From assembly GCF_003386195.1 (NCBI RefSeq), contig NZ_QRDX01000005.1:222915-286914 (forward strand): 64,000 nucleotides of DNA, in the 5' to 3' direction. The first letter of the stretch is position 1; each line of letters starts with the position of its first letter. The notes below the pieces were generated by a model. It had not been told where the DNA came from, did no database searches, and saw only the letters and a list, made by a program, of their open reading frames with translations. Shown piece by piece: positions 9,599 through 18,541 of this stretch. The stretch comes from Seonamhaeicola aphaedonensis. Lineage in GTDB: Bacteria > Bacteroidota > Bacteroidia > Flavobacteriales > Flavobacteriaceae. The translations under genes were made by a program, and so were the position numbers.

Positions 9599-10207
9599 TT
9601 ATTCATAATCCTTAACCTTAATATCTTGTAAAGCCTTTTTTTCTCTTTTAGTTTTCTCTTTCTGTTTTTTGAGTTTTTCGTCAAGATCATCTAGTTTTTT
9701 CTCTGCTTTACGAACTTTTTCTTCTTTTTCGCTAGCCTCTTCTTCAGTAATTTCCTTTTCTTTTTTTTGTTTTTCCACGCGCTCTTTAGCTTTTCTCACA
9801 CGTTCTCTACCCTCATCAAGCGTTCTTTCACTCCTTCTAATGCGTTCTTCCTTTTCCTCTATTTTTTCTTGAGTTTCTTGAGATCTTAATTTTCCAAACT
9901 CTTTACCACTCAGATTGCCTTTATTTCTTCCGTATGCATTGCCATCGCCTTTAAATTCCTTTTTCTCTTTAATTTTTTTATCAACCTTTTCTGTCTTCTG
10001 CTCTTTTATCCTTTTTTCGCCTTCGCTAATTGCTTTTTCCTTCCCTTCTTTTACTTTTTCCTTACCGTTTTGTTTAACCTCTTTTGAGTTCTTTTTCTGA
10101 ACTTGCTCCAATTTCTTTTCCTTACTTTTTCCTTGAGCATAAATTTGAGGTGTTCCTATAAAGGTGAACAATAGGAGTAGTGAGAATAATAGTTTTATAG
10201 TTTTCAT
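9599..10207 (-). CDS. Secreted Lys/Glu-rich coiled-coil protein
   Basis: About 202 residues. A signal peptide ends near IYAQG. The rest is almost entirely Lys, Glu, Arg and Gln with heptad-like spacing, predicting one long charged helix or coiled coil exported to the periplasm. I do not recognise a family. ATG 10207 was chosen over 10252 because it starts the signal peptide directly and avoids overlap with the gene before it. The upstream gene encodes a small lipoprotein of similar charge pattern, only 10 bases away, so both are probably made together. Confidence 0.65.
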   Translation of the reverse strand: MKTIKLLFSLLLLFTFIGTPQIYAQGKSKEKKLEQVQKKNSKEVKQNGKEKVKEGKEKAISEGEKRIKEQKTEKVDKKIKEKKEFKGDGNAYGRNKGNLSGKEFGKLRSQETQEKIEEKEERIRRSERTLDEGRERVRKAKERVEKQKKEKEITEEEASEKEEKVRKAEKKLDDLDEKLKKQKEKTKREKKALQDIKVKDYE

Positions 10208-10217
10208 AATGAGTGTT

Positions 10218-10418
10218 TTAAATACTGTCAATTTCTTTAAGGTTTTCTTCAATCTCTTGAGTGAAATCTTTTAGTTCTTCAATCTCCTTAGTAACAGTTT
10301 GCTCCAAAGAATCAATTTTTTGAATAGTCTGTTCCATTTTCTTTTCTTCTTCTTTCTTTTTATCTGTACAGGATAATAATAATAGGAATGCTATTCCAAG
10401 TGTAAATGCTGTTTTCAT
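10218..10418 (-). CDS. Small charged lipoprotein
   Basis: A 66-residue protein with a type II signal peptide and lipobox LLLSC (Cys17), then a highly charged Lys/Glu helix with heptad spacing. It is therefore a short membrane-anchored coiled coil. It is followed within 10 bases by the Lys/Glu-rich secreted protein gene, and the matching composition suggests that the two products could interact. No named family is recognised. Confidence 0.62.
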   Translation of the reverse strand: MKTAFTLGIAFLLLLSCTDKKKEEEKKMEQTIQKIDSLEQTVTKEIEELKDFTQEIEENLKEIDSI

Positions 10419-10481
10419 AATTAGATTTTAAGTTAGTGTTGACTTTATGACCCTAAAAGATTGAATAAGTCACATGATATT

Positions 10482-12254
10482 TTATTTATTTGTTATATAG
10501 TTTTCTTTATAACGAATAATCTCTATCCCATCATCAATTAATTTACCAACTTCGGGTCTGTTATATTTTACATTATTTAAATGAGTCAAGGCTTTTTTAC
10601 TTAATTCGATTTCGTTTCCAATATAGGCTAATTCATAAATCTCTAATGGTAATAACCAATCGCTTGCGTGGTTTTCAATTAGTTCTTCCAAGACTTTAGT
10701 TCTAGAAATGGTTCTATTAATGTCATCTCTATAGTCTCGTATCTGCTGATATAAAGCCTCTAATCTCAATCGTTCCTTAGTTTTTTTAACCTGAATAGTT
10801 TTTTCAGAAGGCACATGAGTAATCAAGTTAAAACTATTTAAATCTGCTGGACCTGAAAAGGCTGAAATGATTTCTTTTCCCACGGCCATATCATAAATAC
10901 CCTGTTCAGGTTTAAACAATATAGTATCACCATGAGAAACGGTGCAGTTTTTAAAACTGATTAGAATAATTTTTCCTTGAAGATTACGTTTTCCAGTGAT
11001 AATTTCCCCAGAAACTTTAATACCACCCTCAAATTCAAGTATTACCTTTTGTTCTTCATAAATATTGTAAGCGGCTAAGTCACGTGGACTCATGTCTTCA
11101 ATAGCTAAATTGATACCTTTTAGTTTTCCAATCGGTGACCCTAACCCTTTTTTATGTGTTTCTATACCATGACCAACCAATTCCTTTTCCCTGTAAGCCA
11201 ATGCTGTTTTACCTGTAGTTTGAAGATATATTGGTTTGCTATTCTTTTCAATAACATTAGTGAAAACACCAGATATTTGTAACCCAGTACTCAATTCAAT
11301 AGAACCTAGAGCTTTTGAGTTAATTAGCTTTTTTACACCAGAGAGACCACCGGTTCTTAAAGCCATGGTGTTAGCAAATTCTTCTAATACCAAACTTAAA
11401 TGTGCAAAATCTGGGGTAACATAAAGTTGAGGTTGAGGTTTTGTAATATCAAAATTTTGGTAGGTGGCTTCAAGGGTATACGGTATTTTTTTTACGGCAT
11501 CAGTAAGACACCATTCGCTTTCACCAATTGATGACAATAGACCTGCACCATAAATTTTAGGCTTTTCAACAGTGCCTATTAGTCCATATTCAACGGTCCA
11601 CCAGTGCAAATTTCTAATCAGTGCCATTTCACTGGGAGCGCCCATGTTTTGTTGTAATTCTTCGATATGTTTTTCGGCTTGTTCTATATCTTTCTCAGGG
11701 GTATGAGGCGCTTCCTTAATAATAGATAAGTGTCTTACTGCTTCATATAATTCGTAGTCTTTAGCCGAAGAGATTGCTTTACAGCCAATCTCTCCAAAAC
11801 GCCTTAAGTATTCTGCATATTCAGGATTTGAAATTATTGGAGCATGACCTGCGCCTTCATGAATAATATCTGGGGCAGGGGTGTATTCTATATGTTCTAA
11901 CTGGCGAATATCACTAGCAATTACCAACACATTGTAAGCCTGAAATTCCATAAAGGCATTCGGGGGGATAAAACCATCTACGGCCACAGCTGCCCAGCCT
12001 ATATCCTTTAAAATCCTGTTCATACCGTACATGTTAGGGATGCTGTCTATAGAAACTCCAGTTAATTTCAATCCCTCTAAATACGATTTATGAGCTGCTT
12101 TACTTAAATAGTTTACATTTTTAAGCATGACGTATCGCCAAACAGCTTGGTCTATAGCAGAATAATCCTCATAATTTTGGGGTTTGATGAATTGTTTTAA
12201 GTGTTTGGGGAGCTTATTTAAAATAGGGTTTATTTCGATTGAATTTTTCATCAT
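10482..12254 (-). CDS. Aromatic amino acid hydroxylase (phenylalanine 4-monooxygenase type)
   Basis: An iron- and pterin-dependent hydroxylase, most likely converting phenylalanine to tyrosine. The catalytic domain holds the iron ligands His132 and His137 in IIHEGAGHAP and Glu222 in WWTVEYGLIG, matching the animal-type 2-His-1-Glu triad. At 590 residues it is about twice as long as proteobacterial PhhA, with a C-terminal extension of unknown role from about residue 330. Long forms of this kind occur in Flavobacteriia. Met2 (12251) is an equally possible start. No pterin-recycling enzyme gene lies nearby. Confidence 0.9.
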   Translation of the reverse strand: MMKNSIEINPILNKLPKHLKQFIKPQNYEDYSAIDQAVWRYVMLKNVNYLSKAAHKSYLEGLKLTGVSIDSIPNMYGMNRILKDIGWAAVAVDGFIPPNAFMEFQAYNVLVIASDIRQLEHIEYTPAPDIIHEGAGHAPIISNPEYAEYLRRFGEIGCKAISSAKDYELYEAVRHLSIIKEAPHTPEKDIEQAEKHIEELQQNMGAPSEMALIRNLHWWTVEYGLIGTVEKPKIYGAGLLSSIGESEWCLTDAVKKIPYTLEATYQNFDITKPQPQLYVTPDFAHLSLVLEEFANTMALRTGGLSGVKKLINSKALGSIELSTGLQISGVFTNVIEKNSKPIYLQTTGKTALAYREKELVGHGIETHKKGLGSPIGKLKGINLAIEDMSPRDLAAYNIYEEQKVILEFEGGIKVSGEIITGKRNLQGKIILISFKNCTVSHGDTILFKPEQGIYDMAVGKEIISAFSGPADLNSFNLITHVPSEKTIQVKKTKERLRLEALYQQIRDYRDDINRTISRTKVLEELIENHASDWLLPLEIYELAYIGNEIELSKKALTHLNNVKYNRPEVGKLIDDGIEIIRYKENYITNK

Positions 12255-12635
12255 GTGCAGTAAAATGTTATTCTACTAAAAATACAAAATTCTTGAAGAA
12301 TTGATTATGCATTATTTCTGTTGGTACTTGATTTTTATGATAATTAAAGGTTCTATGTATTATTCTATTCAATAATTTATTGTATAGAATTTCTTTTCTT
12401 TGTGAGAAGTAGATTTTGAATTTTCAAAATGAAAAACAATCCTCAGGAGATTCTATAATTTTACTAATAGACATTAATTATAATTTAGCAAAAGTTTATT
12501 TTCGAAATAAACCTAATAAAGAGAAAGCTTTAAACTAATTTTATCGTGCTTACATTTTCACAACAAATTTCCTCAATCATCAAGTGTTGATAAATAGGCT
12601 ACTCAAGCAAAATTAGAAATTGATTAGCTGGATAC
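12255..12635. other. AT-rich intergenic region
   Basis: Between the hydroxylase start and the terminator of the DUF4136 gene. I see only AT-rich sequence with short inverted repeats, and no credible small gene on either strand. The hydroxylase promoter should lie near 12260-12300, but no exact TAnnTTTG was found. Confidence 0.5.
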
Positions 12636-12662
12636 AAAAAAAGCCACTTTTAAAGTGGCTTT
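12636..12662 (-). terminator. Terminator of the DUF4136 lipoprotein gene
   Basis: A perfect palindromic stem (AAGCCACTTT paired with AAAGTGGCTT) with seven T on the minus strand, six bases after the stop codon. Confidence 0.88.
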
Positions 12663-12668
12663 GAAATT

Positions 12669-13229
12669 TTATTGAAGAGCTTCGGGAGGATACTTTTCAA
12701 AAATTTTGTCAACAAACTCTTTAATGCGTTCCTCTTTTTTCTCCATATTTCGGCTTAAGTAACCTGTACCAACACCTTGCCATATCAATTCTTTTTTGTT
12801 GGCATCAATTAAATCAACAAATAAAGTACCTTGGGTACTTGTAGATACCATGGGTTGGTTCCAGCCCCATCCAGGGCCCCAAAAACCAGGGCCCCAACCG
12901 GCTCCCCAGCCCCATCCGCCCCAACCCCAGGCGTTGTTGTAAACATCAACACGTTGGTTAGATTTGGTGAAAATGCTCACCAATAAATCGGGTTTTTCGG
13001 ATTTTATATATCCTTTAGCTAACATATTAGCTTCAATAGCTCTTAAAATCCTACGTTTGTCTAGGTCGCTTATTTCAGCTTTGTCAATACCTGTTTTAAA
13101 AAAGGCAAAGGTTTTGTATTCGCCAAAATTTGCGTTTTTATCATAATCTGCTGCAACTCGTACAGAGCTGCATGATGAAACTACAAATAGTACGATAAGT
13201 AACGGAATGGTTCTTAATAATGTTTTCAT
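12669..13229 (-). CDS. DUF4136 family lipoprotein
   Basis: A 186-residue lipoprotein with lipobox VVSSC (Cys20). The DUF4136 pattern ADYDKNANFGEYKTFAFF follows, as in envelope lipoproteins of unknown function that are common in Bacteroidota. Between about residues 96 and 118 there is a striking Trp/Gly/Pro-rich insert (repeats of WGWG and GPGW). The C-terminal part (LIWQGVGTGYL, then KIFEKYPP) fits the family. It has its own terminator and no operon partner. Confidence 0.85.
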   Translation of the reverse strand: MKTLLRTIPLLIVLFVVSSCSSVRVAADYDKNANFGEYKTFAFFKTGIDKAEISDLDKRRILRAIEANMLAKGYIKSEKPDLLVSIFTKSNQRVDVYNNAWGWGGWGWGAGWGPGFWGPGWGWNQPMVSTSTQGTLFVDLIDANKKELIWQGVGTGYLSRNMEKKEERIKEFVDKIFEKYPPEALQ

Positions 13230-13348
13230 AATGCAATTTTTTTAAATGATTACAGTAAATTTAATAAACTCATATTAACTGCGCTAGGTTATGTAAGCAG
13301 TTTTAAATTGCTTTTCGGTTAGTTAAATAACATCAATAATCATACCAA

Positions 13349-13525
13349 CTAGTTAGTAGATTTTTTTGCAGAATTAGTTTTGAGATTGTAGCCATAAGGG
13401 CAGTGTCTACAATTGCTTTCACAACAATATCCGCGTTTTAAGTGATATTGCTCTGTAAAACATTTATAACCTTCAGGGGTTAAGTAATAGTCTCCTTCTT
13501 CTATGGGGATTATTTTTTTCATCAT
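13349..13525 (-). CDS. DUF5522 small cysteine-rich protein
   Basis: A 58-residue protein: MMKKIIPIEEGDYY at the start, then FTEQYHLKRGYCC and CRHCPYGY. The pattern YHLKRGYCC...CRHCPYG is that of DUF5522, a small family of Bacteroidota and relatives. The four clustered Cys could bind a metal; that is inference. The minus-strand promoter element TATCTTTG ends two bases before the ATG, so the transcript would be leaderless. It is divergent from the deaminase-like gene at 13566 and shares a symmetrical promoter region with it. The start could also be the second ATG (13522). Confidence 0.82.
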   Translation of the reverse strand: MMKKIIPIEEGDYYLTPEGYKCFTEQYHLKRGYCCESNCRHCPYGYNLKTNSAKKSTN

Positions 13526-13527
13526 CA

Positions 13528-13535
13528 CAAAGATA
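13528..13535 (-). promoter_or_regulatory. Promoter -7 element for the DUF5522 gene
   Basis: TATCTTTG on the minus strand, an exact TAnnTTTG match ending two bases before the ATG. It forms half of a perfect 10-bp inverted repeat AAGATACTTT/AAAGTATCTT with the divergent plus-strand element. Confidence 0.6.
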
Positions 13536-13552
13536 CTTTAATTAGTAAAAAG

Positions 13553-13560
13553 TATCTTCG
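13553..13560 (+). promoter_or_regulatory. Probable -7 element for the deaminase-glucosaminidase-hemL operon
   Basis: TATCTTCG differs from TAnnTTTG at one base and ends five bases before ATG 13566. It is the mirror half of the inverted repeat shared with the DUF5522 promoter. Confidence 0.45.
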
Positions 13561-13565
13561 CGTAG

Positions 13566-14477
13566 ATGAATTTTAAAGTAGAAAATAGTGTCAATCAACA
13601 GGTGGTTATACCTAAAAGTTGGGGTGTGGAATTATATGTAAAACGCGAGGATAAAATTCATCTGTTTGTCTCAGGTAACAAGTACAGAAAATTAAAATAT
13701 AACCTTTTAGAGGCCAAGAATAAAGGGCATGATACACTTTTAACTTTTGGAGGAGCATTTTCAAATCATATTGCAGCTGTTGCCTACGCAGGCAAAATGT
13801 ATGGTTTTAAAACCATAGGTATTATTAGAGGTGAGGAGTTAAAGAGTAATTTACATAAGAATAAAACTCTTAGTTTTGCTAATTCTAACGGTATGCAATT
13901 TGAGTTTGTCACTAGAGAGTTATACCGAAATAAAACAAGTGATGACTTTAAGAAACATTTAAGTGAGTTTTTTGGAGATTTTTATTTAATTCCCGAAGGT
14001 GGAACCAATCATTTGGCGGTAAAAGGTTGTGAAGAAATACTAACCCAAGCAGACAAGGAATTTGATTACGTTTGTTCTGCTGTAGGAACAGGAGGAACTA
14101 TTTCAGGGCTTATTAATTGTTCAAAACCTAGTCAACAAGTTTTAGGTTTTCCAGCTTTAAAAGGAGACTTTTTAAAAGAAGATATTAGTAAATTTGTTAC
14201 CAAGACCAATTGGGATTTAATTACCAATTATCACTTTGGTGGTTATGCTAAAATAAACCAAGAATTAGTGGCGTTTATTAATAAATTCAAAACCGATAAT
14301 GCTATACCCTTAGACCCAGTTTACACTGGAAAAATGTTATTCGGAATTTTTGATTTGATTAAAAAGGGATTTTTTAAAAGAGGAACAAAAATTTTGGCTA
14401 TTCATACTGGTGGCTTGCAAGGGATTGAAGGGATGAATTTAGTTTTAAAAAAGAAAGGATTACCAATTATTAAATAA
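13566..14477 (+). CDS. PLP-dependent ACC deaminase/D-cysteine desulfhydrase family protein
   Basis: A 303-residue fold-type II PLP enzyme of the ACC deaminase/D-cysteine desulfhydrase family. The cofactor lysine is Lys39 in SGNKYRKLKYN. The segment FGGAFSNHIAA and the glycine loop VGTGGTISG would hold the PLP phosphate. The family includes D-cysteine desulfhydrase, which releases pyruvate, sulfide and ammonia; real ACC deaminase activity is less likely in this group. It begins an operon, since the next ATG follows its stop with no gap. Confidence 0.85.
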   Translation: MNFKVENSVNQQVVIPKSWGVELYVKREDKIHLFVSGNKYRKLKYNLLEAKNKGHDTLLTFGGAFSNHIAAVAYAGKMYGFKTIGIIRGEELKSNLHKNKTLSFANSNGMQFEFVTRELYRNKTSDDFKKHLSEFFGDFYLIPEGGTNHLAVKGCEEILTQADKEFDYVCSAVGTGGTISGLINCSKPSQQVLGFPALKGDFLKEDISKFVTKTNWDLITNYHFGGYAKINQELVAFINKFKTDNAIPLDPVYTGKMLFGIFDLIKKGFFKRGTKILAIHTGGLQGIEGMNLVLKKKGLPIIK

Positions 14478-15266
14478 ATGAAAAAACTACTGTTTATAAT
14501 ATGTTTAGTCAGTTTTATGTTTAGCTGTAAAACTAGAAAAAAAATTGTTGATAAACCTGAAACAACAAAAACCCAAACCGTTGTAAAAGCAGAAGAAACC
14601 CCAATACCCAGCGTAACTCTAAAAAAGGTTTATACCAATGACACAGAGCGTTACATTGATGCCTATAGAGCCATAGCGCAGCACGAAATGCAATTGTATA
14701 ATATACCCGCCAGTATTACTTTAGCTCAAGGCATTCTGGAGTCTGGTTCTGGGAATGGGAGATTATCGGTTGAAGCTAATAATCATTTTGGTATTAAATG
14801 TCATGATTGGATAGGAGCTAGAATTTATCATGATGACGATAAAAAAGGAGAATGTTTTAGAAAGTATAAAGACGCAAAATACTCGTTTAGAGACCACTCA
14901 CTATTTTTAAAAGACAGAAAACGATATGCAGGCTTGTTCAAGCTTAAGCAAAGTGATTACAAAGCTTGGGCTAAGGGATTAAAGGCAGCAGGGTATGCAA
15001 CAGACAGAAAGTATCCACAGAAGCTAATATCTTTGATTGAACGTTATCAATTATATAAATATGATAAAGAGGTTTTGGGAGATAAATATCAAAATGTAGA
15101 AGAGGCGGTATTACCTCAAACCTATATTGTGGTAAAAGGAGATACATTGTACTCCATTTCAAAAAAATATAATTTAACAGTAAAAGAACTTCAAAATATG
15201 AATGGTTTAACTGATACGGCGCTTAGCATTGGTCAAGTATTAAAAGTAGAGCCATCAAACAATTAA
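14478..15266 (+). CDS. N-acetylglucosaminidase-LysM lipoprotein
   Basis: A 262-residue cell-wall hydrolase with lipobox FMFSC (Cys17). A glucosaminidase domain (about residues 58-195) holds the catalytic Glu88 in QGILESGSG, followed by NNHFGIKC. A C-terminal LysM domain (about 213-258, YIVVKGDTLYSISKKY) would bind peptidoglycan. It should cleave glycan strands from the inner leaflet of the outer membrane. It lies between the PLP enzyme gene (0 bases) and hemL (3 bases), clearly in one operon although the functions look unrelated. Confidence 0.92.
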   Translation: MKKLLFIICLVSFMFSCKTRKKIVDKPETTKTQTVVKAEETPIPSVTLKKVYTNDTERYIDAYRAIAQHEMQLYNIPASITLAQGILESGSGNGRLSVEANNHFGIKCHDWIGARIYHDDDKKGECFRKYKDAKYSFRDHSLFLKDRKRYAGLFKLKQSDYKAWAKGLKAAGYATDRKYPQKLISLIERYQLYKYDKEVLGDKYQNVEEAVLPQTYIVVKGDTLYSISKKYNLTVKELQNMNGLTDTALSIGQVLKVEPSNN

Positions 15267-15269
15267 ATA

Positions 15270-16556
15270 ATGATTTACAAAAGAAGTAGCGCTTTGTTTA
15301 CCGAAGCAGAAAAAGTAATTCCGGGGGGTGTTAACTCCCCAGTAAGAGCGTTTAAAGGTGTGGGTGGAACCCCTATTTTTGTAAAAGAAGCAAAAGGAGC
15401 TTATTTGTATGATGAAGATGGAAACCGCTTAATTGATTATATAAACTCATGGGGCCCTATGATTTTGGGGCATGCTCACAAACCCGTAGTTGATGCTGTT
15501 ATTGAAAAAGCTCAGAAAGGAACTTCGTTTGGAATGCCTACCGAGATTGAAACCAAAATAGCAGAATTAGCGGTTTCTATGGTACCTAATATTGATAAAA
15601 TTAGGTTTGTTAATTCGGGAACAGAAGCATGTATGAGTGCGGTTAGGCTAGCTAGAGGATTTACAGGAAAGGATAAAATTATAAAATTTGCGGGTTGTTA
15701 TCATGGACATAGTGATTCATTTTTAATTCAAGCAGGTAGTGGTGCCAGTACTTTTGGAATGCCCAATAGTCCTGGAGTAACTCAAGGAACAGCCAAAGAT
15801 ACTTTATTAGCAACTTACAATGATATTGATAATGTTAAAGAACTTATTGAAGCTAATAAAAATGAAATAGCTTGTATTATAATTGAACCAGTTGCTGGTA
15901 ATATGGGTTGTATTCCTCCTAAGGAAGGTTTTTTACAAAGCCTAAGAGATGTTTGTGATGCCAATGACATTTTATTGATTTTTGATGAAGTGATGACTGG
16001 TTTTAGACTAGCCAAAGGGGGGGCGCAAGAGTTATATGGAATTAAAGCAGATATTGTTTGTTTTGGGAAAGTTATTGGTGGTGGTTTACCTGTAGGGGCT
16101 TTTGCTTCAAGGAATGACATTATGAATCATTTAGCGCCGTTAGGTCCAGTATATCAAGCAGGTACTTTAAGTGGAAATCCCTTGGCTATGGCTGCTGGTT
16201 TAGCTATGCTAAATGAGTTGAATAGTGATGGTGGTATTTTTAAAAGGTTAGAAGACAAAACAGCATACCTTCATAACGGCATTAGTAGCGTTTTAAAAGC
16301 AAATAAGATTGTGCATACCATAAATAGAGTAGGATCCATGATTTCTGTTCATTTTGATGAGGGTGCAGTGACTAATTTTGATACGGCAGCTAAAGGTAAC
16401 AACAATACTTTCAAAAAGTTTTTTCACGGACTTTTAAATCAAGGAGTTTACATTGCACCTAGTGCTTTTGAAACCTGGTTTATAACTGATGCTTTAACTT
16501 ATGAAGATTTAGATTTTACGATTGAAGCCATAGATAAAGTAGCTCAAACGCTATAA
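15270..16556 (+). CDS. hemL: Glutamate-1-semialdehyde 2,1-aminomutase
   Basis: Converts glutamate-1-semialdehyde to 5-aminolevulinate, the first committed tetrapyrrole precursor, in the C5 pathway of haem synthesis. At 428 residues it has the family's usual length. It shows [11 protein letters not shown], the gating-loop segment [17 protein letters not shown], and the PLP lysine Lys267 in [15 protein letters not shown]. It is the last gene of the operon and ends at a clear bidirectional terminator. Confidence 0.97.
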   Translation: MIYKRSSALFTEAEKVIPGGVNSPVRAFKGVGGTPIFVKEAKGAYLYDEDGNRLIDYINSWGPMILGHAHKPVVDAVIEKAQKGTSFGMPTEIETKIAELAVSMVPNIDKIRFVNSGTEACMSAVRLARGFTGKDKIIKFAGCYHGHSDSFLIQAGSGASTFGMPNSPGVTQGTAKDTLLATYNDIDNVKELIEANKNEIACIIIEPVAGNMGCIPPKEGFLQSLRDVCDANDILLIFDEVMTGFRLAKGGAQELYGIKADIVCFGKVIGGGLPVGAFASRNDIMNHLAPLGPVYQAGTLSGNPLAMAAGLAMLNELNSDGGIFKRLEDKTAYLHNGISSVLKANKIVHTINRVGSMISVHFDEGAVTNFDTAAKGNNNTFKKFFHGLLNQGVYIAPSAFETWFITDALTYEDLDFTIEAIDKVAQTL

Positions 16557-16561
16557 AACAA

Positions 16562-16594
16562 AAAGGCAATTCAACATTCTGAATTGCCTTTTTC
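16562..16594. terminator. Bidirectional terminator between hemL and the Spy-like gene
   Basis: An 11-bp perfect stem (AAAGGCAATTC paired with GAATTGCCTTT) with A-rich sequence on the left and T on the right, between two convergent genes. Confidence 0.88.
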
Positions 16595-16628
16595 CTTTCA
16601 AACTATAATTAATCAACAAACTAAAACT

Positions 16629-17102
16629 CTATTCTGTTTTCTTTTCATGCATTCTCTTTTTGGCATGCTCTTTTTTCTTTTCATTACCTCTATTAGCCAT
16701 TCTAGCTTGGGCTTTCTCCCACTTATCGTATTGCTCGTCATTCAAAATCTCTTTCATTTTTGTTTTCATTGCAATTTGTTGGTCTAACCTAGCATTTGCC
16801 ATTTTAATGCGTTCTTCTTTTGTGGGCTTTTGTAGTTCGCCTTTTTCTTTTTTAGCTTTTATCTCTTCCATTTTTGCTTTTCGAGCCTCAGCATTTGCTA
16901 AAAGTATTTCTTTAACTTCTGCTTGCTGTTTTTCGTTTAAGTCTAAATGTAAAGTCAACCTTTTGGTTTGCATAGTAGCAGCATCTTCTGGTGAAAGATT
17001 ACGCATCATTTGAGCTCTTTCTTTGTTGCTTTCACCTTTTTTTTGTTGTGCAAACGCTTGAACGGTCATTAGCGCAATTGCAATTAAAACTAGTTTTTTC
17101 AT
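16629..17102 (-). CDS. Secreted Spy/DUF4890-like helical protein
   Basis: A 157-residue exported protein: a signal peptide ends at AFAQQ, followed by mostly Lys/Glu-rich helices. The segments LTLHLDLNEKQQAEV and MKEILNDEQYDKWEKAQ are the paired LTxxQ-like motifs seen in Spy/CpxP-type periplasmic chaperones and in the DUF4890 proteins of Bacteroidota. A role in envelope stress or chaperoning is inferred from family only. Its last 25 residues are very basic and His/Lys rich. It is monocistronic. Confidence 0.78.
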   Translation of the reverse strand: MKKLVLIAIALMTVQAFAQQKKGESNKERAQMMRNLSPEDAATMQTKRLTLHLDLNEKQQAEVKEILLANAEARKAKMEEIKAKKEKGELQKPTKEERIKMANARLDQQIAMKTKMKEILNDEQYDKWEKAQARMANRGNEKKKEHAKKRMHEKKTE

Positions 17103-17244
17103 TCTTTTTATGTTTAAGTTTTTATGGGTTTTATTTGTGCTTTGGACTTGATTAGGCTAAAAAGGTTTAATGAAAAATTAATTTTAACTATAAATTAACA
17201 AATGATCAATAAATGGGAAATGAAGATGAAGCAGAAATAAACTA

Positions 17245-18462
17245 TTATAAAATAGGGACTTTTAATTGTATACCTGTTTGAAAATCTGGAGCGTTATGAA
17301 CCTCTAAATCTTGTTTTATAAAAAGTGATATTTTGTATTTAGATTGGTAGTAAGTGTAGATTAATGACCATGTAGACAAGTTATTGTAAAGTGTTCTAAC
17401 ACCGTGATGCCAGCCACCATTAATTTCTCGCCATTTACCTTTTAAATGGTAATAATTGGCTTCCTCTTTTTTGTTATATCTTGTTTGTATTTGAAAATTT
17501 ATTCCTAACGCATTATAGTTGCCTCTCTTTGTAGATTTTGAGAGTTCTAAATTTCCTTCAAATGTTCCTAAATAGGTGTTGTTTCCTAGATCAATAGCGT
17601 CATCACTAAAGCTAATAAGGTTTTTACGAAGAATATTAGCACCTAATCCAAGGTTGAGTTGAAACTGATTTTTTAACGGAAAAAGTTTTACAGCGTTTGC
17701 AGATAATCCAATATCAACCGAAGGGTTAAATTTTGAAGTGTTTATTCCTAAATGACTTCCAAAATTAAAATAAACATTTCTGTTTTGGCATATTGACCAA
17801 GCAGGGTAATAGTGATGAGAAAATTCAATGCCTCCTATAAAAAAGTCATTGTTTTCAAGTTTTAAAGTATTTCCATTTCTGTCTAAATATTCAAAATTTA
17901 CTTGATTTAAACCATAATAACGTCTTCCGTAAGGGTCTTCACCTCCAGCAATATTACTGTGAAACCACTCTATAGATTCATCACTTGTGAAAACTGAAAA
18001 GGGGTGCTTCCCTTTTGTGATGAGATAAGAGCGAAGCGCAATTGTAAATTCCTGATTGTTATTAATAGGAATAGTGAAATTTGCTCTAAATTCTTTAATA
18101 ACAGCATCAATAACAATATTCATATACTCAGCTGGTGTTGTTTCTTGGTCTATGAAATTAAAAGGACGCAGATACCAAATAGTTTCGCTAAACTGTTTTC
18201 TAATGTCTGGATTTTCTGGGAAATACCCTTCAACAAAAGGATGAAATAAGTTTCCGCTGGTGTAATTAAATGAAAGTGTCTTGTTTTTAGGCACACTAAG
18301 TTTAAAGTTAGTATTGAGTCTGGAGCTAAAAATACCAAAATGATGAGTGCTTAATAGCGAAGGATTCTCAATGCCGTTTTTAATAGCTAAACTATCGGGT
18401 GTTTGCCCAGACATTAACGATGCGTAGGTTAATATAAGGAATAGGGTAGCCTTTTTAAACAT
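17245..18462 (-). CDS. Predicted outer-membrane beta-barrel protein, unknown function
   Basis: A 405-residue protein with a signal peptide ending near MSGQT. The remainder alternates short polar and aromatic strands (for example TLSFNYTSG, YNALGINFQIQTRYN), typical of outer-membrane barrels. The very end KVPIL does not carry the usual terminal aromatic residue. I do not recognise the family. It follows the 499-residue helical gene on the same strand by about 80 bases and may be co-transcribed with it. Confidence 0.6.
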   Translation of the reverse strand: MFKKATLFLILTYASLMSGQTPDSLAIKNGIENPSLLSTHHFGIFSSRLNTNFKLSVPKNKTLSFNYTSGNLFHPFVEGYFPENPDIRKQFSETIWYLRPFNFIDQETTPAEYMNIVIDAVIKEFRANFTIPINNNQEFTIALRSYLITKGKHPFSVFTSDESIEWFHSNIAGGEDPYGRRYYGLNQVNFEYLDRNGNTLKLENNDFFIGGIEFSHHYYPAWSICQNRNVYFNFGSHLGINTSKFNPSVDIGLSANAVKLFPLKNQFQLNLGLGANILRKNLISFSDDAIDLGNNTYLGTFEGNLELSKSTKRGNYNALGINFQIQTRYNKKEEANYYHLKGKWREINGGWHHGVRTLYNNLSTWSLIYTYYQSKYKISLFIKQDLEVHNAPDFQTGIQLKVPIL

Positions 18463-18541
18463 GGGGGTAAAAGTAAATGAATTTTTTCTATTCTACCTTT
18501 TTTTTGATATGCTTAGAAATGGGTTGTAAATAACCCAAAAC

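Noticed and set aside
9669-10100. Ser/Phe-rich frames on the plus strand opposite the Lys/Glu-rich gene
   Set aside because: They are mirror images of a low-complexity Lys/Glu sequence (TTC/TTT codons) and lack promoter and family.
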